Of a DNA stretch of 64,000 nucleotides, positions 63,145-64,000 are shown in pieces; position 1 is the stretch's first letter, and the number at the start of each line of letters is the position of its first letter. The stretch is from Pseudacidovorax sp. NFM-22 (lineage in GTDB: Bacteria; Pseudomonadota; Gammaproteobacteria; Burkholderiales; Burkholderiaceae_C), in the NCBI RefSeq assembly GCF_021401245.1, contig NZ_JACBFY010000001.1:930001-994000 (forward strand). The letters run 5' to 3'. Made by a program: the position numbers and the translations under genes. The notes beneath the pieces were generated by a model. That model made no database searches and was not told the DNA's origin. It was given only the letters and a program-made list of their open reading frames with translations.

Positions 63145-63639
63145 TCATGCTCCGTAATTCGCGACTTCGGGGTAGGTGCGGATCATCTGCACCGCCTCGT
63201 CCAGGAACTTGCCGCCGGCCTCCGCCAGCTTGGCCAGCGACGGAAAGCCGAAACGGTGCACGTCGCGCAGCTGCTTGTTGACCACCACCAGCCGCCCCGC
63301 GATGAGCACCATGCGGCCGAAGCCCTCGTGGCTCATCTTCATCATGGGCGAGACCATCTGCTTCGTCTCGCGCTCGATGGCCACCGCGATGGCGTTGTAG
63401 AACAGCTCCAGGTGCCACAGCGTCTCGGGGTCGGGGTCGCCCATGATCGGAATGGCACGCCGCTCCTCGGGCGTGAGGATGTAGGGCTTGAGCAGCTGCA
63501 GGTCGCTCTTGCCTTCCCAGGTGCCGTGGGTGTCCTGGGCGCGCAGCTGCTTGACGAGTTGCTGCACGAAGGGCGACGCCAGGTGCGCCGCGTCGTCGTC
63601 GGCCGCCGGGGCGGCGGCCAGGGTTGCTTCTTCAGCCAT
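63145..63639 (-). CDS. NifX-associated nitrogen-fixation protein (DUF269)
   Basis: 164 residues: [111 protein letters not shown]-type blocks are diagnostic of DUF269, found in nearly all nif clusters after nifX. The role is unclear, likely in FeMo-cofactor handling. ATG 63639 overlaps the nifX stop by 8 bases. Confidence 0.92.
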   Translation of the reverse strand: MAEEATLAAAPAADDDAAHLASPFVQQLVKQLRAQDTHGTWEGKSDLQLLKPYILTPEERRAIPIMGDPDPETLWHLELFYNAIAVAIERETKQMVSPMMKMSHEGFGRMVLIAGRLVVVNKQLRDVHRFGFPSLAKLAEAGGKFLDEAVQMIRTYPEVANYGA

Positions 63640-64000
63640 GGGGATGGGCTTCCTCTTCGTCCTCGAAATCGAAAGCACGGCCACCGTCCTTGGCCAGCGC
63701 CTTGCGCAGCCAGGGTGGGGGCGTGCCCTTGAGCACGTCCTGGAGCTTGTCCAGGATCTCTGCAATGGGTTCGGGCTGCGGCACCTTGATCGGATGGATC
63801 TTCAGCGCCACCACCCGTGCCGCGCCCGAGCCGCCGATGGCCGCCACGTACAGGATGGCGCAGTCGCGGATGGCGTCCAGCTTGGGCGCGAGCTTGTCCT
63901 CGTCGCCGTCCTCCTCCAGCTTGCCGCCGAAGTCGAAGCTCTCGACGAAGCGGTGGCCCTCGGGCGTGACCTCGTAGACGACGATGGCCTTGGCCCAGCC
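63632..64000 (-). CDS. nifX: FeMo-cofactor-handling protein NifX (N-terminus outside window)
   Basis: The visible 122 residues run from [30 protein letters not shown] to a C-terminal [51 protein letters not shown] and [35 protein letters not shown] are standard NifX. It carries NifB-cofactor between NifB and NifEN. The gene continues beyond the window, presumably preceded by nifEN. Confidence 0.9.
   Translation of the reverse strand, partial: GWAKAIVVYEVTPEGHRFVESFDFGGKLEEDGDEDKLAPKLDAIRDCAILYVAAIGGSGAARVVALKIHPIKVPQPEPIAEILDKLQDVLKGTPPPWLRKALAKDGGRAFDFEDEEEAHPHG

Overview
The window is one high-GC bacterial chromosome segment. Gene content (Bug-type periplasmic receptors, a Rieske oxygenase with a NahR-type LysR regulator, branched-chain-type ABC transporters, a PHB depolymerase) and dispersed repeats of a kind I associate with Acidovorax/Variovorax relatives point to a Burkholderiales bacterium, probably Comamonadaceae. 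The right end carries the tail of a nitrogen-fixation (nif) cluster, so the organism is probably a diazotroph. The genus cannot be fixed from the sequence alone.

Layout. 1-7.7 kb: a tightly overlapping operon of a phosphoribosyltransferase (cut by the window edge), an M20 amidohydrolase, a PyrK/PyrDB-type dihydroorotate dehydrogenase pair, a GntR regulator and a polar-amino-acid-type ABC importer; I read it as uptake and reductive use (or salvage) of orotate or a related pyrimidine. 7.7-15.3 kb: a MITE-like palindrome, a Bug receptor, a DUF1439 protein, a glycerophosphodiesterase lipoprotein, a two-subunit Rieske oxygenase with divergent LysR regulator, and an orphan ModA-like protein. 15.6-19.6 kb: a large hybrid histidine kinase and small housekeeping-type genes.

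19.8-23.9 kb is the most unusual region: a decayed integron. A broken intI remnant lies on the minus strand, followed on the plus strand by five gene cassettes separated by recognisable attC sites. The cassettes are visibly poorer in GC than the host DNA and encode mostly unknown proteins, including a DUF4238 member.

24-33 kb (minus strand): a sigma-54 activator followed by a branched-chain-type ABC operon that contains a secreted PHB depolymerase and an alpha/beta hydrolase, with a good -24/-12 promoter in front of the binding-protein gene. 33-41 kb: a DUF2130 protein and a TetR-controlled RND efflux operon. 41-43.4 kb: a BigR/persulfide-detoxification locus with a 16-bp-arm palindromic operator. 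43.4-51.3 kb: a DeoR regulator and a duplicated lipoprotein plus Tat-exported phospholipase C block. 51.3-52.3 kb: a gene-free stretch built of repeats, including a 174-bp inverted duplication. 52.3-57 kb: an Hsp70-like protein, an HDOD protein, a fluoride riboswitch with a CLC-F antiporter, and a YefM-YoeB toxin-antitoxin pair.

57-64 kb (all minus strand): modBACE molybdate uptake and regulation, a LLM oxidoreductase and a globin-like protein, then nifQ, fdxB, a CCE_0567-type protein, a DUF269 protein and the end of nifX. Two ModE-box-like palindromes lie in front of modB and in front of the globin-LLM pair, suggesting a molybdenum-controlled module attached to the nif cluster.
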